Shown piece after piece: positions 50,327 through 57,857 of a stretch of DNA of 64,000 nt. Position 1 is the stretch's first letter. Every line of letters starts with the position of its first letter. Both the position numbers and the translations under genes were made by a program. Under the pieces are notes generated by a model. It saw only the letters and a list, made by a program, of their open reading frames with translations. It searched no databases and had not been told where the DNA came from. Source of the DNA: Pseudomonas fluorescens. Its GTDB lineage: Bacteria; Pseudomonadota; Gammaproteobacteria; Pseudomonadales; Pseudomonadaceae. Location: assembly GCF_003732425.1 (NCBI RefSeq), contig NZ_MOBX01000014.1:362816-426815 (forward strand). Reading direction: 5' to 3'.

Positions 50327-52036
50327 ATGCGTATCGAACCTCGTCAACTGCCTGCCACTCTGCCGTTTCTCGGTGACCTGCCACCTTTGCTGACCCGTTT
50401 GTACGCGGCGCGGGGCGTGCAGTCCGAGGCGGAACTGGACAAGAGCCTGGCGCGGTTGATCCCGTTCCAGCAGCTCAAGGGCATCGACGCAGCGGTAGAC
50501 CTGCTGGTGACGGCGCTGGAGCAACGCCAGCGCATCCTCATCGTCGGCGACTTCGACGCGGACGGGGCGACGGCCAGTACCGTCGGCATGCTCGGTTTGC
50601 GTTTGTTGGGCGCGGCGCACGTCGATTATCTGGTGCCGAACCGCTTCGAATATGGCTACGGCCTGACCCCGGAAATCGTCGAAGTCGCGATGACCCGCGA
50701 ACCGCATTTGCTGGTTACGGTCGACAACGGCATCTCCAGCGTCGAAGGCGTGGCGGCCGCCAAACGTCATGGGCTCAAAGTACTGATCACCGACCACCAC
50801 TTGCCCGGCGATGAGCTGCCGTTGGCCGATGCGCTGGTCAACCCGAACCAGCCCGGTTGCGAATTCCCGAGCAAGGCACTGGCCGGCGTCGGCGTTATTT
50901 TTTATGTATTGATGGCATTGCGCGCGCGTTTGCGCAGTCTTGGCTGGTACGAGAACAAGCCGCAGCCGAACATTGGCGAACTGCTTGATCTGGTGGCGCT
51001 GGGCAGCGTCGCCGACGTGGTGCCGCTGGACGCCAACAACCGGATTCTGGTGCATCAGGGCCTCGAGCGGATTCGCGCCGGTCGCGCCCGGCCGGGGATC
51101 AAAGCGATCCTTGAAGTGGCCAAGCGCGACGCTGCACGCATTACCTCCACGGATCTGGGGTTTATCGTCGGCCCGCGCCTGAACGCCGCCGGGCGTCTAG
51201 ATGACATGAGCCTGGGCATCGAATGCCTGCTCACCGCCGACGCCAACCTGGCCCGGGAAATGGCCGCGCAACTGGACGGCATGAACCAGGATCGAAAATC
51301 CATCGAGCAGGGCATGCAGCGTGAAGCGCTGGCGCAGCTCAAGGACTTGCCGGTGGAGTCGATGCCGTTTGGGCTGTGCCTGTTCGATCCGGAGTGGCAT
51401 CAGGGCGTGATCGGCATTCTCGCGTCGCGGATGAAAGAGCGTTATTTCCGTCCGACCATTGCCTTTGCCGATGCGGGTGATGGTTTGCTCAAGGGCTCCG
51501 GGCGCTCGGTGCAAGGCTTCCACATTCGTGATGCCTTGAGCGTGGTGGCGGCGCAGCATCCAAACCTGATTGCCAAGTACGGTGGCCACGCGATGGCGGC
51601 GGGCCTGACCTTGCCGCAGGAGAACTTTGCGCTGTTCGCCGAAGCATTTGACGCTGAAGTGCGTAGGCAGCTTCGCGAGGAAGACCTGACCGGGCGCATG
51701 CTCTCGGACGGCACGCTGGCGGTTGAAGAATTCCACCTCGAACTGGCGCGCGCCCTGCGCCATGCCGGGCCCTGGGGGCAGCATTTCCCGGAACCGCTGT
51801 TTCATGGGGTGTTTCAGTTGGTCGAACAGCGGGTGGTCGGCGAGCGGCATCTGAAGGTGGTGCTGAAGAGCGAGTGTGGCTCGGTGAAGCTGGACGGTAT
51901 CGCCTTTGGCATTGACCGTGATATCTGGCCGAATCCGACGATTCAGTGGGTTGAACTGGCTTACAAGCTCGACGTTAACGAGTTTCGCGGTAATGAGACC
52001 GTTCAGTTGATGATTGCCCACATCGAACCGCGCTAA
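50327..52036 (+). CDS. recJ: Single-stranded-DNA exonuclease RecJ
   Basis: 5'-3' ssDNA exonuclease for recombination and mismatch repair. The 569-aa protein has the DHH-domain motifs IVGDFDADGATASTVG (residues 69-84), DNGISS and TDHHLPGDELP, the DHHA1 motif GGHAMAAGLTL (near 422) and a C-terminal OB-fold. The ATG at 50327 begins MRIEPRQLPATLP. It is followed by a family C REPIN. Confidence 0.96.
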   Translation: MRIEPRQLPATLPFLGDLPPLLTRLYAARGVQSEAELDKSLARLIPFQQLKGIDAAVDLLVTALEQRQRILIVGDFDADGATASTVGMLGLRLLGAAHVDYLVPNRFEYGYGLTPEIVEVAMTREPHLLVTVDNGISSVEGVAAAKRHGLKVLITDHHLPGDELPLADALVNPNQPGCEFPSKALAGVGVIFYVLMALRARLRSLGWYENKPQPNIGELLDLVALGSVADVVPLDANNRILVHQGLERIRAGRARPGIKAILEVAKRDAARITSTDLGFIVGPRLNAAGRLDDMSLGIECLLTADANLAREMAAQLDGMNQDRKSIEQGMQREALAQLKDLPVESMPFGLCLFDPEWHQGVIGILASRMKERYFRPTIAFADAGDGLLKGSGRSVQGFHIRDALSVVAAQHPNLIAKYGGHAMAAGLTLPQENFALFAEAFDAEVRRQLREEDLTGRMLSDGTLAVEEFHLELARALRHAGPWGQHFPEPLFHGVFQLVEQRVVGERHLKVVLKSECGSVKLDGIAFGIDRDIWPNPTIQWVELAYKLDVNEFRGNETVQLMIAHIEPR

Positions 52037-52037
52037 G

Positions 52038-52108
52038 CCCTTCGCGAGCCTGCTCGCTCCCACAGGTACGGTGTTGTCCTTGTGGGAGCGAGCCTGCTCG
52101 CGAAGGCG
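52038..52108. repeat. REPIN, family C
   Basis: GCGAGCCTGCTCGCTCCCAC at 52043-52062 and its inverted copy at 52081-52108 start immediately after the recJ stop. Confidence 0.87.
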
Positions 52109-52303
52109 GACTTTCACACACAGAATTACTCTGAACCCTCCCTCATCCCCGGTTGTCGACTAGGCTCTAAGCACTGCTTGATTGGCCTTGTGACGTCTTG
52201 TCGAATTTTTTGCCCGCGGGGGCGGGTGCTGCACCTTTTTCTGTCACTCGTCGACTATTCAAACAGAACCCTGGAGCCTGCCCACTGATTTGAGAGGTGC
52301 CCC

Positions 52304-53410
52304 ATGAGTCTGCTGCTTGAACCCTTCACCCTGCGCCAACTGACGCTGCCCAACCGCATCGCCGTGTCACCGATGTGCCAATACTCCAGCGTCGACGGCC
52401 TCGCTAACGACTGGCATCTGGTACACCTCGGCAGCCGCGCGGTAGGTGGCGCGGGTCTGGTATTTACCGAAGCCACGGCGGTCACCGCCGATGGGCGGAT
52501 CACCGCCGAAGACCTTGGCTTGTGGAACGACGAACAAATCGAACCGCTGCAACGCATCACTCGCTTCATCACCGCCCAGGGCGCCGTCGCCGGCATTCAA
52601 CTGGCCCATGCCGGGCGCAAGGCCAGCACCCATCGGCCGTGGATCGGCAAGCACGGCAGCGTCAAACCCGATGATGGCGGCTGGACCCCGGTCGGGCCGT
52701 CGCCGATTGCTTTCGATCCGCAACACATGCAACCGAAACAGCTGGATGAAGGGCAGATCGCCGAGGTCATTCAGGCCTTCGTCGACGCCGCCAAACGCGC
52801 GCTGAAGTCGGGTTTCAGCGTGGTTGAAGTGCACGCGGCGCATGGTTATCTGCTGCATCAGTTTCTTTCGCCGTTGAGCAACCAGCGTCGTGATCAATAC
52901 GGCGGTTCGTTTGAAAACCGCATTCGTCTGGTGCTGCAAGTCACCGAAGCGGTGAGGGCGGTCTGGCCTGAGGAATTGCCGGTGTTTGTCCGTGTGTCGG
53001 CAACTGACTGGGTGGAGGACGGCTGGAACCCGGATGAAACCGTGGAGCTGGCGCGACGCCTGCACACCCTTGGCGCGGATCTGATCGATGTGTCGTCGGG
53101 CGGGACGGCGGCCAACGCAGAAATCCCGGTCGGGCCGGGCTATCAAACCCGCTTCGCCGAACGCGTACGCAAAGAGTCAGGCATTGCCACCGGCACCGTG
53201 GGAATGATTACCGAGCCGGCGCAGGCCGAGCACATTCTGCGCACCTGTCAGGCTGACATCATCTTCCTCGCTCGGGAGCTACTGCGTGATCCGTACTGGC
53301 CGCTGCATGCCGACGATGATCTGGGGGGGCGCAAAGCGGTGTGGCCGGCGCAGTATCAGCGCGCGACTCACCGGGATCAGCCGATTCATGAGTCGGATTT
53401 GCGCGATTGA
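52304..53410 (+). CDS. Old Yellow Enzyme, XenA/YqjM-type NADH:flavin oxidoreductase
   Basis: 368-aa FMN-dependent ene-reductase that reduces activated C=C bonds of enones and detoxifies electrophiles or nitro-compounds. YqjM-class marks are Cys25 in SPMCQYS, which tunes FMN, VHAAHGYLLHQFLSPLSNQR (residues 178-197) and DQYGGSFENRIRL. A C-terminal ARELLRDPYWPL follows. The ATG at 52304 has AGAGGTG upstream. It is monocistronic with its own terminator. Confidence 0.92.
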   Translation: MSLLLEPFTLRQLTLPNRIAVSPMCQYSSVDGLANDWHLVHLGSRAVGGAGLVFTEATAVTADGRITAEDLGLWNDEQIEPLQRITRFITAQGAVAGIQLAHAGRKASTHRPWIGKHGSVKPDDGGWTPVGPSPIAFDPQHMQPKQLDEGQIAEVIQAFVDAAKRALKSGFSVVEVHAAHGYLLHQFLSPLSNQRRDQYGGSFENRIRLVLQVTEAVRAVWPEELPVFVRVSATDWVEDGWNPDETVELARRLHTLGADLIDVSSGGTAANAEIPVGPGYQTRFAERVRKESGIATGTVGMITEPAQAEHILRTCQADIIFLARELLRDPYWPLHADDDLGGRKAVWPAQYQRATHRDQPIHESDLRD

Positions 53411-53428
53411 GTGAGTTGCGGTGAAGCA

Positions 53429-53465
53429 AAAAGCCCCGGTCAGTGATGGCCGGGGCTTTGTTTTG
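53429..53465 (+). terminator. Intrinsic terminator after the Old Yellow Enzyme gene
   Basis: AAGCCCCGG pairs with CCGGGGCTT around CAGTGATGG-like loop bases, with an A-run before and TTGTTTT after. Confidence 0.9.
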
Positions 53466-53495
53466 TCTGCTTGTCGTTGCGCTGCCTGGTCGGAC

Positions 53496-53597
53496 GCTAT
53501 CGCGAGCAGGCTCACTCCTACAAGGGGCATGTGTCGTTCACAAAATACGTGTTCGACACAGATCAACTGTAGGAGTGAGCCTGCTCGCGATGAGGCC
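53496..53597. repeat. REPIN, family C variant
   Basis: GCGAGCAGGCTCACTCCTAC at 53501-53521 and its inverted copy at 53567-53597. It lies between the converging Old Yellow Enzyme and opgD genes. Confidence 0.86.
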
Positions 53598-53618
53598 CAA
53601 TCAGGTGCTACATAACCC

Positions 53619-55247
53619 TCAAGGGTATTTACGCTTATCCGGCGCCGGCGGGAAGTACTGGTACAACCACGTCTCGCTCAGCGTGCGGTCATTGGTGCGG
53701 ATAAACAGGCGCAGTTCCACCGGCTCCACGCTGTCATTGGTCGGGTACCAGTCGAACAGGATCCGGTAACCCTTGATGTCATCCAGCACCAGCACGCTGA
53801 AGTCCTGCACCTTGCCGTTCGAGCACGTCACTACCGGTTCAATCCCGGTGCCCTGCGGCAGTCGATCCAGACCGCCACCAGTGAAATCCACGGCAAAACG
53901 ACGCGCCCAGACCGGCGGGTAATGCTCGCCCGGCGCCCAGCCTTCGGTGAAGCCGCCCATGCCGGAACGGGTCGCGTGTACGCGGGCCAACGGCGTGCCC
54001 ACGGGTGGCAGCGCGCTCCAGTAAAGCTTGTAGCCATAGTTCAGCGAATCCCCGGCAGCCACCGGTTTTTTCGGTGTCCAGAACGCCACGATGTTATCGA
54101 GGGTCTCGCCGGTGGTCGGGATTTCCAGCAGATCGATCGAGCCTTCGCCCCACGCGGTGGTCGGTTCTACCCACAGGCTCGGGCGCTTGCTGTACCAGTC
54201 GACGGTGTCCTGATAGTTGGCGAATTCATGATCGGTCTGTACCAGACCGAAACCCTTCGGATCGGTGTCGGCAAACGCGTTGAACTGCAGGGTCGCCGGG
54301 TTGTTCAGCGGACGGCAGATCCACTCGCCATTGCCGCGCCACATCGCCAGGCGATCCGAGTCGTGGATTTGCGGGTGAATGGTGTCGCACATGCGGCGCT
54401 CGTGGGTGCCGCAGCTGAACATGCTGGTCATCGGCGAGATGCCCAGTTGTTCGATGGCGGTGCGCGCATTGATGTGTGCGTCGACTTCCATCACCACGCG
54501 CTCGGCCTGGCAATCGATGTCGAAGCGATAGGCGCCGGTCGCGCTCGGCGAGTCGAGCAGCGCGTAGACGACAAAACGCGTGGCGTTTTGGTCCGGGGTC
54601 TCGAACCAGAACTTGGTGAAGTCGGGGAATTCTTCGCGCTTCTTGGCGTAAGTGTCGATCGCCAGGCCGCGAGCGGAGAGGCCATATTGGCCAGTCGCAT
54701 CCACCGCGCGGAAATAACTGGCGCCGAGGAACGACACCACGTCATGGCGATCCAGTTCCGGCGCCTTGAACAGTTTGAAGCCGGCGAAACCCAGATCGCC
54801 TTTCAACTGCTGCGTGTCGACCGAAGTGTTCTCATAGTTGAACAGCGCCGGGCGGAAATGCACCTCGCGGGCGGTGCGGGTCTTGGGATCGACGCTGTAC
54901 ATGCGCACCGGCTGACGGAACCCCATGCCGACATGGAAGAACTGCACGTCCAGTTGGCCCTTGTTCTCCTTCCACAGCGAATGCTCGCCGTCGTAGCGGA
55001 TCGCGTTGAAGTTCTGCGGGGTCATGGTCGCCAGTGTCGGCGGCAGCACCTGTTTGGTGTCCTGATAAGCGTTGCCGGCCAGTTGCTTGGCCTGGCGCTT
55101 CAGCGCTTCGAAGTCGAACGCCTGCGCCTCACCATCGGCAGCGCCGCCATTGGCCGCCCAGGCACGGGTGGCCAGCAGGCCGGTGGCCGAAAGACCGGTG
55201 TAAGCCGCAATGGCCATGGACGCTTTGAGCAAATTCCTGCGGTGCAT
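53619..55247 (-). CDS. opgD: Glucan biosynthesis protein D (OpgD/MdoD)
   Basis: Periplasmic protein that shapes osmoregulated periplasmic glucans. The 542-aa precursor starts MHRRNLLKASMA, a twin-arginine (RRNLLK) signal with an AWA cleavage near residue 31; OpgD relatives are Tat substrates. The mature part has the OpgG/D beta-sandwich catalytic domain (about 45-400) and the C-terminal Ig-like domain. The ATG at 55247 is chosen; a longer frame would precede the Tat motif by 30 residues. The partner OpgG/H genes are not in this window. Confidence 0.93.
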   Translation of the reverse strand: MHRRNLLKASMAIAAYTGLSATGLLATRAWAANGGAADGEAQAFDFEALKRQAKQLAGNAYQDTKQVLPPTLATMTPQNFNAIRYDGEHSLWKENKGQLDVQFFHVGMGFRQPVRMYSVDPKTRTAREVHFRPALFNYENTSVDTQQLKGDLGFAGFKLFKAPELDRHDVVSFLGASYFRAVDATGQYGLSARGLAIDTYAKKREEFPDFTKFWFETPDQNATRFVVYALLDSPSATGAYRFDIDCQAERVVMEVDAHINARTAIEQLGISPMTSMFSCGTHERRMCDTIHPQIHDSDRLAMWRGNGEWICRPLNNPATLQFNAFADTDPKGFGLVQTDHEFANYQDTVDWYSKRPSLWVEPTTAWGEGSIDLLEIPTTGETLDNIVAFWTPKKPVAAGDSLNYGYKLYWSALPPVGTPLARVHATRSGMGGFTEGWAPGEHYPPVWARRFAVDFTGGGLDRLPQGTGIEPVVTCSNGKVQDFSVLVLDDIKGYRILFDWYPTNDSVEPVELRLFIRTNDRTLSETWLYQYFPPAPDKRKYP

Positions 55248-55650
55248 AAATACAACCTGTCGTGTGCAATCCCGCGCCGTTCCTGGCACGTGCTGGATCA
55301 GAAATAACGGTTCGGACAAGCCTTCGGCCAAACGCAACGGACTATTAACAGATGCCCGCTAGCTTAAACGGTTCGCTCGCAATGCAAAATTCGTTGATTC
55401 ACCGCGTAAGTGTGTCAATGAAACAAGACATGTCGGTTAAAAATCTGACAGGGCGTTCTGATTTACACGGCATATCTGCTTTTTTCGACTAATTACTCTA
55501 AAAACCGCTTTTCAGCGCCGATTTAATTTCTATTCTATGGGCATGACCGGTGCAGCCAAAAGAGCCGGTAAGGCACACGACACTGCTGTAAGGGGCAGGG
55601 CGATGTGGTGGTTTAGCAGTTCTTTGACGTATTAGAGAAGGACATCGTCC
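55248..55650. other. Gene-free, AT-richer stretch upstream of opgD
   Basis: 403 bp. It presumably holds the divergent promoters of opgD and the small gene at 55651. Apart from short AT-rich tracts I see no repeat or clear -35/-10 pair. Confidence 0.45.
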
Positions 55651-55836
55651 ATGGCAAAAATACAAGGTATCACCGACATGCTGGGCATCTTTCCCTGCCT
55701 CGGCAGCGGCCGCAAAAGACGTCGGCTCAGCTCTGACGAAGTGAAGCTGGTGGAGCGTTATCGGGAGCTTTCGGAGAATGACCGGATTGCGATGAGGTAT
55801 CTGGTGGATGCGATGCGGAGTGTTTCGCGGTTTTAA
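55651..55836 (+). CDS. Small basic protein, 61 aa, unknown function
   Basis: MAKIQGITDMLG... with a basic patch GRKRRR (residues 20-25) and an amphipathic C-terminal helix (EVKLVERYRELSENDRIAMRYL, first and last parts near 30-51). A good Shine-Dalgarno (GAAGGA) lies upstream of the ATG. I do not recognise a named family; the tail resembles the C-terminus of small HTH-linked proteins of pseudomonads. Its stop codon overlaps the stop of the opposite-strand mini-gene by 3 nt. Confidence 0.6.
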   Translation: MAKIQGITDMLGIFPCLGSGRKRRRLSSDEVKLVERYRELSENDRIAMRYLVDAMRSVSRF

Positions 55837-56018
55837 CGCTGGGGTGGGCACTGTGAAAGCCATTTGGCTTTTACGGTGGCCAGGTCAATCAAATTGCCTG
55901 CGTCGGCATCGGCGATGCCAACTTTTATTGCTTCCTGGCGCATGGCTACGCTGATTTGCTTTAGGTAACACTCTGCGAAGAACTCATCACTTGGGATGAC
56001 TTCTAGAACGTGGGACAT
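55833..56018 (-). CDS. Small protein, 61 aa, unknown function
   Basis: MSHVLEVIPSDEFFAECYLKQ... to KWLSQCPPQR, mostly helical and mildly acidic at the N-terminus. The ATG at 56018 is the likely start; in-frame ATGs at 56039 and 56045 are alternatives, none with a strong Shine-Dalgarno. It runs tail to tail with the 61-aa plus-strand gene, with the stop codons overlapping at TTAA (55833-55836). Two small genes in this arrangement can be a toxin-antitoxin pair, but these converge, which is unusual for that. Confidence 0.5.
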   Translation of the reverse strand: MSHVLEVIPSDEFFAECYLKQISVAMRQEAIKVGIADADAGNLIDLATVKAKWLSQCPPQR

Positions 56019-56076
56019 TTCAGTGATTGGCGATCTCATCTGCAAAACAACTCGTCTAGAGGTTTAAACGCTGGAC

Positions 56077-56180
56077 CTGTGGCGAGGGAGCTTGCTCCCG
56101 CTGGACTGCGCAGCAGTCCCCTGCTTTTTGTAGAGGGGCCGCTGCGCGACCCAGCGGGAGTAAGCTCCCTCGCCACAGGT
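56077..56180. repeat. REPIN, family B
   Basis: GTGGCGAGGGAGCTTGCTCC at 56079-56099 and its inverted copy (GGGAGTAAGCTCCCTCGCCAC) at 56157-56178, with GCGCAGCAGTCC and a GCTGCGC stem in the spacer. Confidence 0.87.
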
Positions 56181-56198
56181 TTTTTTATTGAATGGACT

Positions 56199-56705
56199 TC
56201 AGCTACAGGCTCCTGAAACCGGATACGGCCGCTGGCCGTGCATCAACTCCGGCACATCCCGCCATTTGACCCACGCCTGCTGTTGCCAGTGCAGCAACGG
56301 CACGGTGACGCCCGCCCAACGCATCGAACTCAGGCTCGGGTGGTTTTCTGCAGGGTTTGATTGGCTTTCGCGCAGCATCGGGATGACTTCATGGCTCAGC
56401 CATTGGCGCAGGTAACGGTTTTCCGGGACGAAGTGATGAACGAGCAGGGCGAACAGGCCGGATTCGCTGACCATCGCGCAGTCGACGATTTCGCCGTCCT
56501 TGCGCAGGAGGACATTGCGACGCTGGTCGGGATCGAGTTTCAGAGTGAGGCGTTCGTTCAGCGGATAGCCCATCAGACGACCGAGATCCTGGACGCAGAA
56601 CCAGGCTTCGTGATCTTGCATGAAGGCGTGGAGGAAGCGGTTATGGCGGGTGAAGATGGTGGGGGTGAAGTGCGAGTGTGTTTCAGCTGAATTTGACGTA
56701 TGCAT
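56199..56705 (-). CDS. Bro-N domain protein (phage antirepressor-like)
   Basis: 168-aa protein. Residues about 14-120 form a Bro-N domain: FTRHNRFLHAFMQDHEAWFCVQDLGRLMGYPLNERLTLKL (only ends quoted as landmarks: FTRHNRF and ERLTLKL), then DCAMVSESGLFALLVHHFVPENRYLRQWLSHEVIPML. The C-terminal part (LLHWQQQAWVKWRDVPEL) is a separate short segment. Bro-N proteins bind DNA and derive from phage antirepressors; stand-alone copies occur in many pseudomonads. The start is the ATG at 56705 with GGAG 6 nt upstream. No other phage gene is nearby. Confidence 0.78.
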   Translation of the reverse strand: MHTSNSAETHSHFTPTIFTRHNRFLHAFMQDHEAWFCVQDLGRLMGYPLNERLTLKLDPDQRRNVLLRKDGEIVDCAMVSESGLFALLVHHFVPENRYLRQWLSHEVIPMLRESQSNPAENHPSLSSMRWAGVTVPLLHWQQQAWVKWRDVPELMHGQRPYPVSGACS

Positions 56706-57144
56706 TTCTGACTCCATGTTGAAATGAGAGCCGCCACGAATCCTTCGAAAGATCTGGGTGGCGAACCGTGCGGCGTTCGAAGTCGGAACATTCTCGATCA
56801 ACATGTAAGCCGAGAGGCCCGCGCCACACGGCCCGCCATAAAGCGAAACTGACAGACAGAAATGCCTGGGTTTCTATGGTGGGCGCAGAGCGTCATGTTG
56901 ATGATGTTCCGGCTTCGACCCCGGGTCGCTGAATTAACAGCGACGGGATGAAGCCTATCGGTCAGGCGCTTGCGGCGACAAGTCTACTCTTTCGACGCAC
57001 AGCGTAGGAAATGGGGCTTTTTCAAGAAGGCCGTATCTGTAGGAAATGCCTGATTTTGCACTGATGACGGTGAGCTCATCCTGACCGGCATTTTTTCCGT
57101 TATTCATATGAATCTCTAGAAGCGCTGCAGATGATTTGAACTCA
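56706..57144. other. Gene-free stretch between the divergent Bro-N and SLOG genes
   Basis: 439 bp. A strong hairpin lies at 56911-56955. The part nearest the SLOG gene (56980-57144) is clearly AT-richer than the rest of the window. No convincing reading frame is seen. Confidence 0.5.
56911..56955. other. Strong two-part hairpin
   Basis: The inner stem GTCGCTG (56925-56931) pairs perfectly with CAGCGAC (56938-56944). It is extended by GGCTTC (56911-56916) with GAAGCC (56950-56955) and CCC/GGG. No T-tract flanks it. It may be a regulator site or part of a leader of the Bro-N transcript. Confidence 0.45.
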
Positions 57145-57702
57145 ATGACCACTGTATTTATTGCCGGCTCTATCAATATCAAGAACCTTGATCCGAAGGT
57201 TAAAGAGCGTATCAATAATATCGTTGCGTCTGATTTTGAGGTGGTGGTGGGTGATGCAGGGGGGGCCGATACCTCCATTCAGGAGTACCTGTTGAGCCTC
57301 GAACGATCCAGAACCACGGTGTTCTGCAGTGGTTCAACGCCGCGGAATAACCTTGGGCAGTGGCCCGCCAGAACAGTCGACTCCAAACATTCTAAAGGGT
57401 CGAGAGCTTTCTTCACCGAGAAAGACGTCGTCATGGCCGAAGCAGCCGACTACGGCTTGATGATCTGGGATGCAAAGAGCACCGGTACGCTCAGCAATGT
57501 CATTGAATTGTTGTCGAGAAAGAAGAAGTCGCTTGTTTTCGTCAACAAGGAAAAGGAATTCAAAGTCGTCGGAGACGTCAGTCAGCTAGAAGAGTTGATT
57601 GCATTCATGTCCGATCACGCCAAGCAAAAAGCCAACGAAAAAATCAAATTGTTCGATCGTATTTCCTTGCTGAAACACGATCAGGCAGAGCTTTCTTTTT
57701 GA
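57145..57702 (+). CDS. SLOG/DUF2493-like nucleotide-binding-fold protein
   Basis: 185-aa cytosolic protein (MTTVFIAGSINIKNL...). Residues 1-135 look like a SLOG (DprA/LOG-like Rossmann) fold: AGSI (7-10), the glycine-rich GDAGGADTSIQEYL (36-49) and KDVVMAEAADYGLMIWDAKSTGTLSNV (93-119), which parallels the RNxxMxxxAD...SxGTxxx pattern. A helical, lysine-rich C-terminus follows (about 145-185). SLOG domains bind nucleotide-derived ligands and occur in antiphage and signalling systems. No effector domain or effector gene is attached. Base composition is more AT-rich than its neighbours, suggesting transfer. The ATG at 57145 is used; a TTG at 57136 is possible, and neither has a clear Shine-Dalgarno. 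Confidence 0.65.
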   Translation: MTTVFIAGSINIKNLDPKVKERINNIVASDFEVVVGDAGGADTSIQEYLLSLERSRTTVFCSGSTPRNNLGQWPARTVDSKHSKGSRAFFTEKDVVMAEAADYGLMIWDAKSTGTLSNVIELLSRKKKSLVFVNKEKEFKVVGDVSQLEELIAFMSDHAKQKANEKIKLFDRISLLKHDQAELSF

Positions 57703-57760
57703 TGGTTTTTCTCGGCTTTCCTGAACCCCGGCACCTTGTCGGTGCCGAGGTCAAAAACTC

Positions 57761-57855
57761 TTAGCGACTCACCTTCCAGGCATCCCCAGCCGGCGCCTTC
57801 CCATGGTCATACGGCTTGCCAATCCACATATAAACCAGGCCTGCTCGCGATGCTT
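57761..57855 (-). pseudogene. C-terminal relic of an unidentified gene, cut at a REP fragment
   Basis: Read on the minus strand, 57838-57761 gives a clean C-terminus, LVYMWIGKPYDHGKAPAGDA then WKVSR and a TAA stop. Upstream it breaks at GCATCGCGAGCAGG (about 57838-57855), which is the core of a family C REP, just after the aldehyde dehydrogenase stop. No longer frame contains it. I do not recognise the parent protein. A gene truncated by recombination at a REP fits best. Confidence 0.4.
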
Positions 57856-57857
57856 TT

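Noticed and set aside
53922..55307. 461-codon plus-strand open frame opposite opgD
   Set aside because: opgD is clear on the minus strand with a Tat signal; the plus frame shows no motif.
56199..56705. Bro-N gene as part of a prophage
   Set aside because: No integrase, structural, lysis or replication gene lies nearby; it looks like a domesticated solitary copy.
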